This document shows positions 38,424 through 54,200 of a DNA stretch of 64,000 nt, one piece after another. The notes under the pieces were generated by a model. That model ran no database searches, was not told the DNA's origin, and worked only from the letters and a program-made list of their open reading frames with translations. This DNA comes from Chrysomallon squamiferum. Taxonomy: Eukaryota; Mollusca; Gastropoda; Neomphalida; Peltospiridae. Both the position numbers and the translations under genes were made by a program. Numbering within the stretch: the first letter of the stretch is position 1; each line of letters starts with the position of its first letter. The stretch covers positions 2,643,001-2,707,000 of the forward strand of contig CM022667.1 in the NCBI GenBank assembly GCA_012295275.1. Direction: 5' to 3'.

Positions 38424-40561
38424 GATGTGACAAATGTTGTTTATCTTACCAGGGAGTGTCTGATGTCAGCTGTTAAATACAATGAAGAAGCAGGATTGAA
38501 GTGTCCATTCCAGGATGAAGTGTATGTCTGTAATGCCATGCTTCAAGATCGAGAAGTGAGAGCGGTGAGTTGTGAAATCTAGAATGCTGCTAGTCTAGTA
38601 CTAGTTTCATATTTCTAAGTCACAGTTGTCTAGTTTCAGTAGTAATTTACTACACAGCACAGAACAATCCAGCCACATGTCCAGGTTTCCTTTCATAAAA
38701 TCCCAACCATCATTTTTCTTACCATATATTTATATATATATATATATATATATATAATCTGTAAACTAGGTGTTGTGCGTGTGTGGTGGGTAGGGTTGAT
38801 TGGGTGTTTGAAAACCAAATTATTTAGTATTACTTCATTTTAATTTTAATTTATTTTTTAAACTTTGGAAATAAAATATAATTTATACACACACACATAC
38901 AATACAAACATATGCACAGTTCAAAGGGAAAGAAAAAGATTACAAAAACTAGTAATCTTTAGAAATAAAGATAAATTCACCTGTATTCAACTATGAAATT
39001 ACATTATATATTGTTAGATAGATCTATCTATCTATCTATATATCTAAAGTATACATAACTTACTTGACAAGAAAAACCTTCAATATTACATTCAGCATGC
39101 AAATTAAACTCATTCTCTCTCTCTCATTATTTATAAAACATATAAATTAAATACATTTTTATATACTTCCATCTATTTTTGTTTTCTGTGAACAGACTAG
39201 GGGTAAGATTAATAAATAAATATATATACATATATATAAGATAGGTAGATTAGTAGAAAATAAATATATAGATATAGATATAGATTGTTTTTTGTTTTTT
39301 TCAGCTTGTAGATCCAGAAATGTATGACCGTTACCTGAAGCGAAGTTTGGATTTGGCAGAGAGTCAGGCTGAAAACAGTTACCACTGCAAGTCTGCTGAC
39401 TGTCCAGGCTGGTGCATCTACGAGGATCTTGTCAACTTCTTCACCTGTCCTATCTGCCAGAAGGAAAACTGCCTTACATGCAAGGCCATTCATGAAGGAC
39501 TCAACTGCAAACAGTATCAGGAAGACTTGAAGTTACGAGCTCTGAACGACGAGGCAGCCAAACAGACTCAAGAAATGCTGGAAGTAGGTTTTATGATTTG
39601 TCTGTATGTATATATGTATGTATATATGTATGTATGTATGTATGTATGTGTGTGTGTGTGTGAGCGAGATTTTTTTGGATAACACCGTTTAGAAACAAAA
39701 TCTTGCTTAGAGCACTGTTTGAAACCTGATAGTTCACTGTTTTGCATGATTTTTTTTTTTTTTTTTTTTGTTTTGTTGTTGTATGAGACTTATTCTGAGC
39801 TGTGTTTTGCAGAAAATGTTACAAGAGGGAAATGCCATGCACTGTCCTAAGTGTAAGATTATCGTGCAGAAGAAAGATGGATGTGACTGGATCAGGTGCT
39901 CCATCTGTAAAACAGAAATCTGCTGGGTTACAAAAGGTCCAAGATGGGGACCCAATGTAAGTAAATTATTAGTCATTTGTGAAAATGAGGAGAATAAAAA
40001 AAAAAAAAAAATTTATATATATAGATATATATTTCTTTTTTAGAAGTTATTATTTTGTTATGATTTTTTTTTAAAAATACATGTATAATCTTCCATGTAC
40101 ATTATTTATATAAAAAAACATTTAAATAAAAAATAGGTACATATAGATGATGTGCAATTCCATTTACTGTTGGTAATTTTTTCACCATAAAAAGATTCTG
40201 ACGTCAAACAATATTTTTGTCTATAGATTCAGTGAGTAACATAGATCTATATGTATATTTATCTTTTTTAAAAGAAATAAATTCTTATCTTTGGTAATTT
40301 GTCATCAATTCTTTTACCAGTGCACATATTAAGATTCGTTATTTAAAATAAAGTTTAGTTATTATTATAGTACATTCATATGGTAATCAAAAATCTGTAT
40401 GCAGTGTTAAAAAAATAATTGTTCGGGTATCGTTACTGTTATTGCTGCTATTATTATTATTATGATTATTATAATTGCAGGGTGAAGGTGACACAAGTGC
40501 AGGTTGTAAATGTCGTGTTAATGGTGCCAAGTGTCACCCACAGTGTAACAACTGTCACTGA
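37935..40561 (+). CDS. RBCK1: RBCK1/HOIL-1-type RBR E3 ubiquitin ligase, C-terminal half
   Basis: The exons are 37935-38116, 38453-38564, 39305-39583, 39813-39956 and 40481-40561. They join in frame (phases 2,0,0,0) into 265 residues ending in TGA. RING1 begins [15 protein letters not shown] and continues through [12 protein letters not shown]. The IBR has [17 protein letters not shown] and [22 protein letters not shown]2 has [21 protein letters not shown], whose Cys in DGC is the expected thioester-forming residue. The tail CKCRVNG followed by HPQCNNCH gives the extra zinc ligands typical of HOIL-1. In vertebrates HOIL-1L is part of the linear-ubiquitin assembly complex that feeds NF-kB signalling. 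About 250 N-terminal residues (UBL and NZF domains) are not recognisable in the window. The match to RBCK1 is very strong. Confidence 0.93.
38316..38423. repeat. (CCCT)n(CT)n(CA)n tract beside an RBR-gene splice acceptor
   Basis: A pure pyrimidine run ends about 30 bp before the acceptor at 38452, within intron 1 of the visible RBR gene. Confidence 0.95.
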
Positions 40562-40729
40562 AATTTTGAAACAGAAATGTTAATTGTGAACAATCCTGTT
40601 CTCTCACAACTGACTGCACACAGCCTTTTCAATGATTTGTCGAAACCAGTTGTTATATTAATTTGAATTAACAGAATTACACATATGATAATTTTAATCT
40701 TCAGATTTTAAATGTATTTATTGTTTTAA

Positions 40730-40771
<42 letters not shown>

Positions 40772-41100
40772 TTTTTTTTCTTATTTTGCAGGGATTTTTA
40801 TTAGTAGTATGATTATTATATATATATTTTTAGTTTATTTAAAAAATAACGTTATTTTGTGTGTTAGTTCATCTTTATTTACCCATTACAATTATTAACA
40901 AAAATTATCTTCTAGCATTCAGTTATAACATTTAGTTTTCATGCTGTTTTGTAGTTTTATTTGATTCAATCAAGGAGACTCATAAGCTGATTTTATTGTG
41001 TTTTAATTTTCCTGTATTATTATTTACTCTAGTCTTACACTATCATTTTTCTAAACCAGAAATAGCAGTTAGAGCATTTATTTAGATTAGCAATCAATAA
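40562..41100 (+). other. Probable 3' UTR of the RBR gene
   Basis: AT-rich sequence after TGA at 40561, with an (ATT)n tract at 40737-40770. I saw no certain canonical poly(A) signal, so the 3' end is open. Confidence 0.4.
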
Positions 41101-41129
41101 GTGTGTGTGTGTGTATGAAAATCAATTAA

Positions 41130-41630
41130 GTACACGAACAACTGCTTCATCATGCCTCTTCATTCCTTGGAAAGGTCTCCTTATTCCATTCTTCATACAA
41201 AGCAGCAGTCAGTAGTCAGTTCATTGAGAGTGTGGACAGGTGGGTCTCTCTGTTGAATGTAACATCATAAAGTGTCCAGCAGATACTCAGTGGTGTTGAT
41301 ATCTGAACTCACATTCTGCACTCTTGAGAGGCCTGGCACTGTCATACATGAAGATGAGTCTTGTTTGATTATGAGACTTGTGAACAACAACTCTCTCAAG
41401 GTTTTCCTGTTTGATACTGAGGCCCATTAAGATTGCCCCTAACAATAATGAGGTCTGTCATGCAACCCAAGGAAATGTATCCCCATGCCATGAACTGACT
41501 TCTCGTGGATGGTGTGTGGAACTGTGACTGAGTTACTTTGTCTCCAGACAGTCCATCATGTGCAGTAACAAACAACTTTCAATGGAAAAGTTAACCATCT
41601 GCCTTGATGTATGTTCCAGCAAACACTTTG
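41130..41630 (-). pseudogene. Decayed Tc1/mariner-type DDE transposase fragment
   Basis: Minus-strand translation, with frame changes and stops, gives RSQFMAWGYISLGCMTDLII then VRGNLNGPQY, and later RLIFMYDSARPLKSAE. These match the Tc1 pattern: WG-IS, GNL-YI, and the second catalytic Asp in a xxDNARPH-like motif. Near its end, ALYEEWNKETFP resembles the EEWxxIP helix close to the Tc1 C-terminus. The first catalytic Asp region and the DNA-binding half were not found, and no terminal repeats were seen. Confidence 0.6.
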
Positions 41631-44011
<2,381 letters not shown>

Positions 44012-47000
44012 TTATGAATCAGAAGACTGCACTTCAAGTGAAATCTCTTCTAGAAGAGAATCTCCTGGTTGCACATACTGAATCACATATCCCTCCCCAA
44101 CATATCCTGTCCCATCAGATCCTGGGTTACCATCAGACAGGACAACCTGCTCACCATCCTGCTGCACAATAATTGTCTCTGGATCTACAACAACCATCTG
44201 ACCATCATCGGCCTGAACAGCTACCATTTGACCAGTGTTGGCCTGCAAAGTGACCATCTGACCATTATTGGCCTGCACAGCCACCATCTGTCCATTTTCT
44301 GTCTTAATGTCTGTCTGTTTCTGGGCATCCTGCAGATAAATGAATGTTAGATTATAAGTACCTATTGTTTAGTAATTTACTCAGTATCATGTTTACTGTG
44401 GGTCTCAATATCATTACAGCAAAATAATGACAATTTTTTTTTTTTTTCCAAGGTAAACTTAAGAAATTCCTTTTAAAAAATGATTTAAAGTACAGAAAAT
44501 ACCACACAAACAAATGAAAACAAAGCTCACTGACACATATAATTATTTTGACATAAACCATAAAAGTCAAGTACAAATATGGTTTCCTCATAATTCTATT
44601 GTTTAAAGTAATTTAATGAACAAATAACTACCCTACATAATAAAAATAAAAATAAAAAAAAATAAAAAAATAAAAATAATAATAATAATCAGCCATTGAG
44701 TGTTATAATAATGAATTTAATGTAATTAAAATATATATTAACTTTATCAGCATTCTTTATGGACTATTTCTAAATTAAACATAAAACAATGGGCTTTTGA
44801 AGTTACTCATTCTTTATACTAAGTTTCCATTTAAAAACGTTGGTTTCTTCAGACATTGTGAAACCACAGTGACTATAAATTACATTACTGGCTCATTAAG
44901 AATATTTTCATGATGAAAAGTTATTAAGGAAAAGCTTATCTACTTCTTGGTTTGACTCCTGGGAGATGTCAATGATCTGCTGCAATAAACTGACTGCTGA
45001 GGCCGTCTTTTCGTCCAGTCCAGAGGTGTAAGTTTCCTCTGTAAAATCACAACAGATGTGTTAAAAAAAAAAAAAAAAAAAATAACTTATGTGTTAGTTA
45101 AAACCATAACATTTAAGAATCATGTTAGGAAAAATTGTAATAGATTTGTTAGTAAAAATCATAATAGATGAGTTAATTAAAATTGTAATGTGTCAGTCAA
45201 AATGATAAAAGATGTGGTTATTATTAAGACTTGAATACTAACAGATTTCAGCAAAAGCGTAACAAAAGAGTAACATGATAAATGAAAAGACAAGAGAAAG
45301 GAACAATTAAATATCTAAACCTGTTTGTTGTTGATTTTCCATCGAGTTGACTGCATTGACCGATTCCTTCATAGGGTCATCAGCACACTGAACTACCTAC
45401 ATGTACAAAAATAAACACCTAAAATATTAATATTTAACAATCTGATGCCAACAGGTTGAGTAATACTGGAAATAGCATAGATTTTAACTACAGGTTTTAT
45501 TTTCTTGAAATTCATAATCTTGAAAGCAATATCTTTTACAATGATGACATCCAATCTTTTTCTGAAATCCCAAATCTATCCTCAAGAACAAAATATCCCG
45601 TAACTCAACCCAATCACTTTACCTGCACTTCAGAGATCTGCACCTGGTCCAGATCGGTGATGCCCTGAACATGTACTTGATGCCGAATTCTCAGATGACG
45701 TTTCAAGTCCGACAGGTTTCCGAATATGTAGTCACAGCTGAGACATTTGTAGACTCTGGAGTCAACTAAAATGTTGCGTGGGGCAGCTCGCTCGCTTGGG
45801 TTGTAGGCCAGACCTTTGTGGCTCTTTGCATAGTGTATCTTGAGGTAGCCGATGGTGTTGGCTGAGTAGTCGCAGTGTGCACACACAAAACGTTTCAAAA
45901 CGTCGTGAGTCTCTTGATGACGTTTCAGATGACTTCTTTGAGTTGCTTCATAAGGACATCTAGAAAAAAAAATTTAAAATATTTTAAGATTTGTAATGTA
46001 AAACAACAAAGGCTAATTTATTAATAACATAACCTGTATTTTTAATATTTCAATAATTTCTGTTTTGCAAGCATATAACTTGTATTTTTAACAATTTAAC
46101 CAATCTACGTGTGTACTTTTTAATAAAACATCTACATAATTTTGGTACCTTTCAATATCTTCATAAAGCTGCATTTTCCTAACCAAAACACATGCTGAGC
46201 ACACAAAAACATTAATTTTAAAACCAACATACATTTAAATTATTACAATAGCTTTTGTTTTTTTATACTTCAGTGCTTGATAACTACATTCTATAACAAA
46301 ACTGTGTTATTATAATTTGTATTTCTCTTCCTCAAGATGTAGTAAGTTAACTGGTGTATTTTAAAACACTAACAATCTGCTCTTTACCTGTCGCACTTGA
46401 AGAGTTTCCCGTGTTTGTGAGATTTGACATGCCAGCGAAGCGCTGTTCTCGACTTGTAAGCTTTGCCACACTCGTTGCACAGGAATGGTTTCTCTGCTGA
46501 GTGTCTGAGCATGTGGTTTTGTAGATTGTTCTTGCTGCGACAGCCGTACGGACACATCGGACACTTGAATGGCTTGATTCCCTCGTGCATCCACAGATGT
46601 TTCTGGAGCTCCGAGTTGGCTCGGGTAAACACTCTATCACAGTATGGGCACTTGTAGGTGTGTCGACCTGCAAAGTAGGATTTTAGATACACACAGTTAT
46701 TACTTAACTACACAGTAATAACTTAACTGATAGCGCACATACACACACACACACACTCCCAGAATCCCACACATGCATACATTCCCATACTTGCACACAC
46801 ATGATACTATTTCACAAACACACACATCACATATAAATTTATTGGGTTTTTTCATCGATTGAAGCAAAATCTTCAATCTAACGGATTCACATGAATTTAT
46901 AAATCATTAAATCAACACAATTTGATTACAAATATCTCTTACAAGCACGTCTTTCAACTGACAACTTTAAAAACTTGACTGTGGAATTATGTTATAAATA

Positions 47001-48148
47001 ATTACCCATCTTGCCCTGAATTTTGTGAGTGTGACTCAGCTGAGAACCGGTTATTCTGGCCACCTCATCACTGTCCAGTTCAGGGTGGACAACCAACAGA
47101 TGACCTCTCAATAACTTTAGACTGAAAAACAACACAACCATCAGTAACTACATGTAAAAAAATCATAATACACTTCTAAAATAGAAAAATCCCATTGTAT
47201 AACTCAGTAACTGTTTTATATTTAATATAGTTGGTGTTTATATAATTAGTTCATTGTGGTTGTTCCAGATTGTTACATTGTTAACGTAGTGAATCATTCA
47301 TATTTTTATCTTTGTCAATATTTAAATATAATAACATCAAAATAATGCAAACATATAATTTTTGTATGGGAATATAAACTGAATCAGTATTTGAGAGACT
47401 GATAAACAGATTCATTTCACCAAAGGAACATAAACAGACACTAACCCACTCATCTATTTCACTCATTCACTTTAAACCCTCCATTATGAAAGCACCAAAA
47501 CACTTACAAAAGTACCGACACGAAACTGAACAATAAAAAGACCACACCTGTTGAACTTCTGGTCGCACTGTTGACACTGGAGGCCAGTGATGCCGAGGTG
47601 TTTAAGATGGTGACTCCACAGCTGGCTGCGGCTGTTGGTGATGAAGGAGCACTCCTTGCACTGGAACTGGACGTTGCCGTGCTCGCGGTCTACGTGTTGT
47701 CGAAGAATCTCCTTGCTGATGGCTCGGAAACTGCAGTTGTCGTTATCACAAACAAATGGCTTGTCACCTAAAAATAAATATTTCAAAACGTTATACAGGA
47801 ACACAGATCTTAATACAATATAAAAAATAACCACACACTGATACATATATGGTTATTATAGAATAGAAACTCCTGTACACATGGTTTTAAGCAGGCATAT
47901 AAACATATATATATATATAAATATATTCTGTATTTTCATACACACAGACATACATCAAATCAGATTCATGTTCATAAAAATGCACTCACAGAGTTATGTT
48001 ATTCATAAAAAAATAAAATGTTAGAGTTAGTTATTCATAAAAACCCAAAAAAACATGTTGATACTCTATGAATTTTCTACACACAAAATTTTTCATTTAA
48101 AAAATAAAATAAATACCTTTTTTATACCAACTTAATTTCTTATCAGTG

Positions 48149-48202
<54 letters not shown>

Positions 48203-51200
48203 CGTATTATGCATTTTCTTCATTAAAAAAATTATAATTGCTGTTCCTGTATTAAGTTTTTACCTGTGTGAGTTCTCACATGAGGTTCAAAGTCTGTCTT
48301 GTTGTAGAAAAGTTTTCCACAAAATTCACACTCCTCTGTTCCAAATGTTTCTCGCAGTTTGTGAAAAATTTCCATTGTCATGTTTCTGTAGCCAAGTTTC
48401 TCTATGAAATCTTTCAGATGTCGGTCTGTTCCATTACTTGCACTGGCTACGGCATCATCTTTTTGATCAACGTCTACTTCCATAGCAGCATCGTCAGTAC
48501 AGTTGTTTTCAGAGCTCTGTGTTTTGTCTACCATGTCAGAATGTTCTAGATTTTCTGCATCTCTCTCTGCCTGATCATCATGTGTATTAACCAAACAACT
48601 TGACTGGTCACTGTTTCTGTCAGCTGACCCTTCTCCAGGTATTTCATTACCCAGTTCCATGAGCCCACTGGAATTATTTTGAGCTTCAGAAGAATTTAAC
48701 GTATTAATCTGTTCTGCTTTCTCACTGCACAGATTATTTCTGTCTAAGCCACTTCTTGCGTTTGCAGTTTTAACATTGTTTGTAAGATGGCAGAATTGTC
48801 TTCACCATCACTAGTCTTATTTTCATTTGATGTCATCTCCGAACTGGAATTGTTCTTATTGACACTATCATCGAAACAAGACTGCTCACTCAGTTCACTA
48901 GTTGCAGCTGCTAACACACCACACACCTCATTTAATGGCTTCTCTGCTGGTTTAAGAATTCCGCTGTCACTTCCAGCCTGTGAGGGGTTTTCAGACCTAA
49001 GAGACAACTTGCTTTTAGCCACAGACCCATCATTAGTCACTGCTAAGTCATCATCGACATTCTCAATAGCCACCTCTTTGAACTCGTCGGGAATGTTGGC
49101 ATGTTTGCTCTTTATGCTGTCCTGTGGTTCTGGCAGATACAGACTGTTGTCGATGCTCTTCTCAAACAGTGTCTCCCACTGGCTCGTGTCGTCCTGCATG
49201 TGGACACTGGTCAAGTGTTCTATGAGCCGCACTGTGCTGGGGAACTTGCTGTCACAGTAATAACACCTGTAAATTTAATAATAAGTTTAATAATTAGACT
49301 GAACTGAATCACATTATATAATTTGCAGCCAGTCAAATATTTACCAAAATTATTCAATATCAAATATTTCCTGCACAATTTTTAAGATATATCAATAATG
49401 TAATTATATGAATTTGCCTACTACTGATGTCTCTGTTTTTCTGAAAGTCTTTTTCTACCATATATCAAAACTAATTTATCATCATTTTCCAAAAACCCTT
49501 TGTAAGATTACTAACCTACATATATGTCTGTGTTTCTGGTTCTGTTTCTACCAGATACCAAAAATTATTTTATCACTATCTTCTAAAAATCCTATGTAAG
49601 ATTACTTACCTGTAGATGACTCTGTGTTTCTGGTAGTGTTTTTCCAAGTACACTCTGCGGCTGGCACTGTAATCACACAGTTCACAGTGTTGGATGTTAG
49701 GAAGGTCTTTGATGTCGTGGACAAAGAGATGTCTGTCTCTGTCAATTTTCTTCTTGAACTTTCTGTTACACACATGACACTGGTGGATGACTGTGGCTCC
49801 TCTCTGATGTCCTAAACATGAGGAATAGAAAATTAGTAAAAGGATAATTCCTTTAATTTTTGTTAATTATCTGTAACAGTAACAGTAATTTTGAAATATG
49901 AAAATGAAGTAGGTTTTATGAATGAATAAATAAAACTGCGACACATTTTTATATTTATATTTGTTCTTTTTTTTTTTTTTTTTTTTGTATAATAAATTAA
50001 CAATATTTAATGTTATTTCAGCTCATTTTAATCCTAATGACAATAATTTTGTATTTTCATATATTTTAATATAACAGAGGAAATCCAATGCTGTCAATAC
50101 TAGCACTAACAACATCGTCTGTAAGCAAACAATTCTTTTCATCTGCACCTTCCCAATGACAGGGGAAAAAACAACACAACATCATAATAAATAAGAAACC
50201 AACTGTTAATCAGATGCCAGCTGTGTGAATTGAGCCTGAAACCTATTATCTACTGCCCACTTAAATTACAGTTTCAGTTTCCGATACAGTGATAACATAA
50301 CTATGGTGTCAATTACATCAACACTTAAACAGGTTACCTTTCATGAAAGATGACAGGTATTCTCGCCCCACTGCAGAGAAAGGGTGGTATTTGCGGATGT
50401 GGTTGATCAGTGACTTGACGGTGTTGTAGTCTTTCTTGCACAATGCACACTGGTGACGACTTGAGCTGTGGGTTGATTCATGTTCCACCAGGTGACTCTT
50501 GTTCACTGACCGGAACGAACATTTCTTACACCTGTAGAACTGACCTGTGTGTTTCCTCATGTGTGTGTATAAGTTACCTGTTAATAATTTAACATAATAA
50601 ACACTTTGCTGTATTGATTAGCAAGGATATGAAATTGATAATAACATGGGCTATTTTTTTAATGGCTAATTAAACATTTTTACACCTGTAGAATTATCAC
50701 GTGTCTCAGATTTTGACAAGATCACTGGATAAAAAAAGAAATTTAAAAAAATTAAATTATTTTATCTTTTGTTATTTTTTTATTATTATTATTTTTAACC
50801 TTTAGCATTCAATGAATAATAACAACTTTTTATTTTATTTTAAAGCTTTGATTAAAAGGGTTTTTATTACACCTATAGCATCTAAAGAACAGTTGCTTCT
50901 TTTTAAATATTTATCAGAAATTATTTTACACAATATTTTATGACAACCAATAATTACCAACCTACATTCATTTCCTTCTAACAATGTATAAAAAAAACTT
51001 ACTCAACATTTTCATGAATAATAATTACTAACGTACATTCATTTTCTTGTAAAAAAAAAAAAAATGTTCAAAACTTACTTGACTTTCGACGAATTAACGA
51101 TTAGTAATTTTAACTGTCACCTTTAGCGTTTGACGAGTATTCACACCTGGGACACTTGAAAGGCTTCAGGTCAGTGTGAATCAGACAGTGCAGCCTCATG

Positions 51201-54200
51201 TGCGACAGCGTTTTGAACACTTTCTCGCACACGTTGCAGCTGTACAGCGACAGCGAGCTCGACATGTTCCGCATCAGGTCCGCCTGCTCGTTCAGGTTCT
51301 GCTCGATGTGGTGAATCTTGAACATGCTGTCCACGCAGCTGAGGTCGACATTCAGCTGCTGCTCAAAGGAAAACTTCTCTGCCTCGTTCTTGAACACAGG
51401 GATGTCCTCGATGTAGTCTGACGGTTTCTCCTGGACGCTCGTTTCCGGGTCCTGGTCGGTCAAAACGTCCAGTTTCTGAACTCCACCATCGGTCATGATG
51501 TGGTCGCTGACATTGTAGTCATCTCCGTCAAAGTCCTCAATAGCACCTGCGTCATCGCTGTCATCGTCACCCAGGTCCATGTCCTCACCAGCTGGAAGTA
51601 TTGAACTAACAGATACACGTGAACGTTAACAATATCTTCACTGTCAGGGTAACTAATCATTTGTCTGTATAACTGGGTCTGTCACTAGATATTTAAAAGT
51701 AAGTTGGTTCTGTCACTAGATATTTAAATAGTAAGTTAATCTTCACTGTCAGGGTAACCAATCATTTCTGTCTGGTTCTGTCACTAGATATTTAAATAGT
51801 AAGTTAATCTTCACTGTCAGGGTAACTAATCATTTCTGTCTGTATAACTGGTTCTGTCACTAGACATTTAAATAGTAAATTATTCTAAATTAGCTACAGC
51901 AGTTAAAATTGGCTTAGCCAATGAGTAATAATTAACATGAGTTATAATAATGATTTCTTTTCTCAAGTTTAATTATATACACACAAACATTCTGGCAAGA
52001 ATTTATATATTAATATATTATATGAATTGGTATCATCCCAAATACACGAACACTTTCAACATTAAAACATATATTTTTACCTCATACATATACTAAATTT
52101 ATTTTTAACACACATTTGCACACACCAACACATGAAGAACAAAAATAATATCCATGACCTAACTGTTACTGACTATACAAATACTAACACCATAGACTAA
52201 GCCTTACCTTCCATTTTTATGACGTCTTTCTTCGATATGTCAATGTAGTCAGATGTTGCCAGACACTTATGTGTCGTGAAATGTCTCTCTTTGGTGAAAA
52301 CACGCCTACATCGTACACAGTGCAGTCGGCCATCTTTGTCTGCATTTCAATAACACAATTCTTATTATTTTTATTTTTCCTCTTTGTGGTGGATTTAAAA
52401 ATAAAGTGTTTCAGAATAAAGAAAACAAAAATATTGGTCTGAAAATAAATGGAGTAGGGGTATGTTGTGGGCACCATTGTTTGTAATGGTTTATTTTAAT
52501 TAGTTTAAATGAATGTATTTTAACAGCATTATCAAATAACAGTAATACAAATATTTCATATTACTATATAATTTGTGATTTATATCATTTCCATAAAAGA
52601 TAGATATATGACTTGTATGACTTGTTCAGCAGACAACTAAAATATTGTAAGGTACCATGTGTATATAATCTCTCGTTATACTTGATTATTGTAAAAGGCT
52701 AGAATTCAATTAAATCAACTGAAAGTAAATATAAAGTGCAATTTGCTGAGTTTGTATGTGAATATATTTAGGGTATTTAGGGTCATATATCAGAATGAAT
52801 GAAAGAAATGTTAATGACACCCAGTAGAAAAAAACATATTGGCTACTGGATGTCAAACCAAAGGTAAAACACAACAAAGTCATAAAAGGAATACTTTGAT
52901 CTGTAAAACTCAATTGTACTCAACTGACATTTAATTATTTTTAAAAAAACTCACATACCTTTTTCTGGAGCAGCTGCTTTTTCCGCTTCCTTCGTCACAC
53001 TGACTTCTGTCTGAGCTTTTCCTTCACCTTTGCGAGGCCGTCCTGGTTTCCTGCCTACAATATGTACAACATTTTTGCATTAATTATTGTGACATTTGTT
53101 TTCTTTTTCATCATATGATGTCGTAGAAACATTGCTATTTACAATTCTGTCTGAATATTAATGTAGGAACCCCAAGTTTACCTTTTATCAAGACATTTGA
53201 AAGATAAAAAGTTTCTGAATATTCAAAAATGATGTTGTGGTCTGATGAAATGAAAAACTATTAGTATTCATATATCTTTATAATCTTGTTATTTTTATTT
53301 TAATACTTTATTATTAGCCATGATTACCCTCCACTGATTCAGTGTCAGAACAGACATTAGATGTATTTATTTGTTTTATAAAGTAATAATAATAGTAACT
53401 AATTTTTATTTGTAGTTAACCTTCAGAAAATGAAATGTTTGCAGCAAAGTTGACAAGTAATAATAAAAACAAATTACTGTATTCTTCTTATAAACATGTA
53501 TCATTACTATGTTTGTTTTATTTAGATTAATGCAGGCGTCTGATGATTAACTTTACATCTCTTAAACACACCTTAATAATTGACAGTCATCAAAATCAAT
53601 ATCAGTTTAGAAAATGCTTTTTTGTCTACCCTGTTAAAAAACAATTAATTTTTATCTAAATTAATTACAACCTTTGACAATTTTCTCAACAAGTCATTAA
53701 TATGCCTGAACTGATATTCAGTTGATCAAAGTATTCACAAAAAAATCAAAATCAATTTAGGAAAGATATTTTGTGTCTCCTCTGTAACAAAACATTTATT
53801 TTCAAAAATGTCTTTATCATTTTTCTTGTCAACTTTTACATACCAACTTTAACCGGCTGTATGGCTGGCTGATCTGGTGTCTTGGTGAGTGGATTTGTTT
53901 CCTGGTTGATGTCATTATCAACTGAATTGTTTAGAATGATCACAGTCTGAGTGCCGCCATCTTCAAACGACTCAAGCGTGACACTGTGATCGATCCCATC
54001 TCCAAACAGGCTCTGGAGTGCCGATGTTGTGTCACTGTGCGAATCTGTCATCAAATGTGAATCTTTTATTAGCTACTTTTAATAAATAATAAGTCATATT
54101 TTATTAATTTAAATAAAAAATAATATTCCTCATTGTTCTCCAACTCTGTTGCTTATAATAAAATATCAATGACTGTAATAATTATTTACTATAAATAAAA

